From Streptomyces sp. NBC_00536 (GTDB lineage: Bacteria; Actinomycetota; Actinomycetes; Streptomycetales; Streptomycetaceae): 64,000 bases of DNA. Numbering within the stretch: position 1 is the first letter of the stretch; each line of letters opens with the position of its first letter. Location: positions 3,782,001-3,846,000 of the forward strand of contig NZ_CP107819.1 of the NCBI RefSeq assembly GCF_036346295.1, written 5' to 3'. The position numbers and the translations under genes are program-made. The notes beneath the pieces were generated by a model, which had not been told where the DNA came from, made no database searches, and saw only the letters and a program-made list of their open reading frames with translations. Positions 61,055 through 64,000 of the stretch are shown here, one piece after another.

Positions 61055-62572
61055 TCACGGTTGCACGGGCTCCGCGGGCTCCAGGAATCCCTGCTCCACC
61101 AGCAGCCGGATCGCCTCCGGCGTGCGGTCCCGCAGCACCACCGGATCCTCCTCGACCAGGTGGGCGATCGCGTCGAGGATCCGCCCGGCGCTCAGTGAGC
61201 CGTCGCACACTCCGGCGAAGCCCGCGCCGACCGTGTCCACCTTGGTGGCGCGCCGCATCCCGCGGTTCTGCCGGAGCACGACATGTTCGGGATCCTCCGC
61301 CCCGGGCGCGCCGACCTGCTCCTGCACGACCTCCTCGACGAGCCGGAAGTATCCCTCCAGCAGCGCCGCGTCATCGTGGTCGCGCAGGTAGTCCTGGCGG
61401 GCGAAATGGGCCCGGACGGTGTCGCCGAGCGGCTGCTCCACCGAGTGCGGCCACTCCTCGACCACGATCGACGCAGCCTCCGCGTCCGTGCGGCGCAGGG
61501 TGATCCATCCGAAGCCGACCGAGCGGGTCTTGCGGGCCTCGAACTCGTCCAGCCAGGCCTCGTAACGCCGGGCGTACGCCTCGGGGTCCTCGCGGTGGTC
61601 GCCCGCGTCCCGCAGCCACAGCTCTGCGTATTGCGTCACATCCTGCACATCACGCTGCACGATCCACGCGTCACAGCCGTCCGGCACCCAGGAACGCAGC
61701 CGGTCGTGCCAGTCCTCGCCGTCGACGTGCTGCCAGTTGGCCAGGAACTGTGCATATCCGCCCGGATTCAGCCGTTCGCCCGCCTGTCGCACCAGCGCGC
61801 GGCACAGGTCGTCGCCGCCCATCCCGCCGTCCCGGTAGGTCAGCCGGGCCCCGGGGGAGATCACGAAGGGCGGGTTGGAGACGATCAGGTCGTAGGTCGC
61901 GTCGCCGACCGGCTCGAAGAGCGAGCCGGTGAGCAGTTCGGCCTCCGGGGCCCCCGACAGCGCAAGTGTCAGACGGGTGAAGTCCAGGGCGCGCGGGTTG
62001 ACGTCGGTGGCGGTGACCCGGGTCGCGTGCTGCGCCGCGTGCAGCGCCTGGATGCCGGATCCGGTGCCGACGTCCAGGGCCGAACCGACCGGCGTGCGCA
62101 CGGTGATCCCGGCCAGGGTCGTGGAGGCCCCGCCGACGCCCAGGACCACGCCCTCCTCCCGGCTGCCGATCCCGCCGGCCCCGCCGACCGCGCAGCCCAG
62201 GTCCGAGACGATGAACCAGTCCTCGCCGTCCGGGCCGCCGTACGGCCGTACGTCCACCACGGCGTGTACGTCGTCCCCCGCGCGGCGCAGCCAGCCGTCG
62301 GCCAGCGCCTCCTCGACGGGCAGCGCGGCCGCGGCCCGGTCGTACGGCACGGGCCGCTGGAGCAGGAACAGCCGCACCAGGCTCGGCAGCGGGCCGTCGT
62401 CCCGGGTGGCGCGCAGGGCCGGGACCGTCTCGCTGCGGGCCAGCGCGGCGTAGGCGGGGGCGCCGAGCAGGTCGAGCAGGCCGTCGGCGGTGAAGCCCGC
62501 GGCGAGCAGGGCCGAACGCAGTGCGGCGGCGCGGACGGGCGAGGGCAGGCGGGGAAGGCTGGTGGTACTCAC
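61055..62572 (-). CDS. SAM-dependent methyltransferase (PrmC/HemK-like)
   Basis: A 505-residue protein. The class I methyltransferase core (about 150-300) has SALDVGTGSGIQALHAA, TATDVNPRALDF and NPPF in LIVSNPPFVISPG, the motif of N6-adenine or glutamine N5 methyltransferases. The N-terminal 150 residues and the long C-terminal domain are extra to PrmC and belong to the actinobacterial family often found next to topA. The target is unknown. GTG start at 62572. Confidence 0.88.
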   Translation of the reverse strand: MSTTSLPRLPSPVRAAALRSALLAAGFTADGLLDLLGAPAYAALARSETVPALRATRDDGPLPSLVRLFLLQRPVPYDRAAAALPVEEALADGWLRRAGDDVHAVVDVRPYGGPDGEDWFIVSDLGCAVGGAGGIGSREEGVVLGVGGASTTLAGITVRTPVGSALDVGTGSGIQALHAAQHATRVTATDVNPRALDFTRLTLALSGAPEAELLTGSLFEPVGDATYDLIVSNPPFVISPGARLTYRDGGMGGDDLCRALVRQAGERLNPGGYAQFLANWQHVDGEDWHDRLRSWVPDGCDAWIVQRDVQDVTQYAELWLRDAGDHREDPEAYARRYEAWLDEFEARKTRSVGFGWITLRRTDAEAASIVVEEWPHSVEQPLGDTVRAHFARQDYLRDHDDAALLEGYFRLVEEVVQEQVGAPGAEDPEHVVLRQNRGMRRATKVDTVGAGFAGVCDGSLSAGRILDAIAHLVEEDPVVLRDRTPEAIRLLVEQGFLEPAEPVQP

Positions 62573-62617
62573 CCGTCCATTGTGTCCGCTGTCACCGACA
62601 ATCCGTGCGACGCACGG

Positions 62618-62677
62618 GACACGGGCGGCGGCACGGGCGGGGACACGGGCGGAGACACGGCTGGCGACACGGGCGAC
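62618..62677. repeat. 12-bp tandem repeat, five units
   Basis: Units based on GACACGGGCGGN begin at 62618, 62630, 62642, 62654 and 62666 in the gap upstream of the methyltransferase gene. The right-hand units carry one or two changes. It is non-coding in any annotated gene and could vary in copy number. Confidence 0.75.
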
Positions 62678-62733
62678 GGCCGGGCCCGTTTCCGGTCCCG
62701 GCCGCCCTGATCGCCGTACGCTCCGTCGCTCCG

Positions 62734-63300
62734 TCAGCTCTTCGAGGGCTCCGGAGCCGCCGAGACCTGGCAGCCCTTCTGACCGTTCATCGCCTTGTCG
62801 AGGCCGCCCGACTTCAGCTTCTCCAGGGCCGCCTTGCCGCCCTGAGTGGTCTGGTCGAGGCCGCTGGCGATGGTCTTGAGGCCCTCGGCGAACTTGCCCT
62901 GGTCCTTGGGGTCGAGGGCGTCCATCTTCGTCTTGAGGTCCGCGTAGCCCTTGGATGTGTCCTCGAAGCCCTTGACGGCGGCCTTCTGGGTCGCATCACC
63001 GTCCTTGACCGGAGGAACTCCCGCGCCCGTCAAGGCCGTCCCCATGGCCTTGTACGAGCCGGACATGGTCTGGAACGCGCCCGCGTCGGTCTTCTGCACG
63101 TCCTCGGGCTTGCTGCTCTCGGTCGCCACGCGCTTGATGTCGGCGTTGGCTCCCTCGATCTTCTTCAGCTCGGGCTGCCACTTGTCGCAGACCTTCTTGG
63201 CCCAGTCGTCGGTCTTCTTGTTGCCGTCGTCACCGCAACCGGACAGCACGAGCATCAGTACCGCGCCGCCGGACAAGGCGGCCGCAAACTTCTTGTTCAC
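62734..63300 (-). CDS. Small secreted lipoprotein, unknown function
   Basis: A 188-residue protein with signal peptide NKKFAAALSGGAVLMLV and lipobox LSGC (Cys22), so it should be anchored on the outer face of the membrane. The mature part is helical and rich in Lys, Asp and Ala, with Cys residues in KKVCDKWQPE and GQKGCQVS that may pair. The GTG at 63300 has AAGGGA upstream with 9-10 nt spacing. It lies between the methyltransferase and pyrophosphatase genes, as in other streptomycetes. No enzymatic motif is seen. Confidence 0.85.
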   Translation of the reverse strand: MNKKFAAALSGGAVLMLVLSGCGDDGNKKTDDWAKKVCDKWQPELKKIEGANADIKRVATESSKPEDVQKTDAGAFQTMSGSYKAMGTALTGAGVPPVKDGDATQKAAVKGFEDTSKGYADLKTKMDALDPKDQGKFAEGLKTIASGLDQTTQGGKAALEKLKSGGLDKAMNGQKGCQVSAAPEPSKS

Positions 63301-63450
63301 CGGATCGGTCCCTTCCAAGGCTCTCGGCCCGGAAGATACACGTCTGCATCCGGATAAGCGGAAAGACGGACAGACGGCGCGTCAGTCCGCGCCGCCCGTC
63401 CGCCATTCGGTCCCGCGTGACGACCCCCGGGAGGGCCGCTCGGCCTACGG

Positions 63451-64000
63451 TCAGGAGACCACCGCGGGGTCGGCCGGCTGGGCGACCCGCTCGGCGGCGT
63501 CGCTGCCGGTGTCGTCGCCGACCGTGATGCCGCGCCGCTTGGACACGTACACCGCCGCGACGATCACGATGATCGCCACGACGGCGACCACCGCACGGAC
63601 GGTCGCGCTGGCGTCGACGCCGTAGCTGAACTGCACGACGGCCGGGGCGATCAGCAGCGCCACCAGGTTCATCACCTTGAGCAGCGGGTTGATCGCGGGA
63701 CCGGCGGTGTCCTTGAACGGGTCGCCGACGGTGTCGCCGATGACGGTCGCGGCGTGGGCGTCGCTGCCCTTGCCGCCGTAGTGGCCGTCCTCGACGAGCT
63801 TCTTCGCGTTGTCCCACGCGCCACCGGAGTTGGCGAGGAAGACGGCCATCAGCGTGCCGGTGCCGATGGCGCCGGCCAGGTACGAACCGAGCGCGCCGAC
63901 GCCGAGGCTGAAGCCGACCGCGATGGGAGCCATCACGGCGAGCAGGCCGGGCGTGGCGAGTTCGCGCAGCGCGTCCTTGGTGCAGATGTCCACGACGCGC
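63451..64000 (-). CDS. hppA: Membrane-bound proton-pumping pyrophosphatase (C-terminal part)
   Basis: The last 183 or so residues of an H+-translocating pyrophosphatase; the gene starts beyond the right edge. The family motif GDTVGDPFKDTAGPAINPLL with the metal/PPi-binding Asp residues is present, as are FLANSGGAWDNAKKLVEDG and several transmembrane helices. The enzyme couples PPi hydrolysis to proton export. The residue that decides K+ dependence (GNTTKA/GNTTAA) lies outside the window. The C-terminal tail is acidic and ends DPAVVS. Confidence 0.95.
   Translation of the reverse strand, partial: RVVDICTKDALRELATPGLLAVMAPIAVGFSLGVGALGSYLAGAIGTGTLMAVFLANSGGAWDNAKKLVEDGHYGGKGSDAHAATVIGDTVGDPFKDTAGPAINPLLKVMNLVALLIAPAVVQFSYGVDASATVRAVVAVVAIIVIVAAVYVSKRRGITVGDDTGSDAAERVAQPADPAVVS

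Overview
The window comes from a very GC-rich actinobacterium, almost certainly a Streptomyces. Signs of this are strong G/C third-position bias, frequent GTG starts and one TTG start, rare TTA codons, a TipA-type regulator, a WhiJ-type XRE/ATPase/DUF397 locus, a TopA with a long lysine-repeat tail, a membrane-anchored thymidylate kinase, and the gene order folP-folB-folK-DUF3180 facing folE-ftsH-hpt-tilS. There is no integrase, transposase, rRNA or CRISPR array. One tRNA (Thr, CGU) is present.

Layout. 0-5.7 kb: a PH-domain membrane pair, a stand-alone NuoD paralogue, arylamine N-acetyltransferase, a zinc-ribbon mini-protein and a secreted lipase-like hydrolase. 5.7-12.2 kb: an imine-reductase-like oxidoreductase divergent from a TetR regulator over two near-identical operators, a coiled-coil membrane protein, and an osmoprotectant ABC transporter whose ATPase gene is divergent from its binding-protein and permease genes. 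12.3-15.4 kb: a membrane-anchored esterase divergent from an MprF-like DUF2156 protein. 15.5-28.7 kb: core housekeeping genes (folate synthesis, FtsH, Hpt, TilS, a Zincin_2 metalloprotease, a PBP4-type carboxypeptidase, pyrophosphatase, a ThrE-type exporter). 28.7-36 kb: DedA, a TipAL/TipAS-type gene with its classic promoter, an FMN reductase, an ArsR/MFS pair, intergenic repeats, DinB and aldehyde dehydrogenase.

36-50 kb is the accessory part. It has a WhiJ-type trio whose upstream regions share a 23-bp element, a FUSC transporter, a TatA-like peptide, a DUF2786 protein, and an NAD(P)-binding protein with a TTA codon. A 200-bp imperfect inverted repeat follows, then a divergent Pol I-like polymerase. 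The most unusual segment is 44.9-49.9 kb: a Ser/Thr kinase (TTA codon two residues before its DFG Asp), a prokaryotic E2-like protein, a JAMM protease fused to a ThiF/E1 domain, and a proline-rich membrane protein. This looks like a ubiquitin-type conjugation/deconjugation module without a recognisable modifier and possibly under kinase control.

50.5-64 kb returns to core genes: tRNA-Thr, a secreted TAP-type peptidase, DNA polymerase III delta-prime, the membrane-thymidylate kinase fusion, topoisomerase I, a small membrane protein, a methyltransferase, a lipoprotein and the C-terminal end of a proton-pumping pyrophosphatase cut by the window edge. Most convergent or operon ends carry strong GC-rich hairpins, annotated individually.
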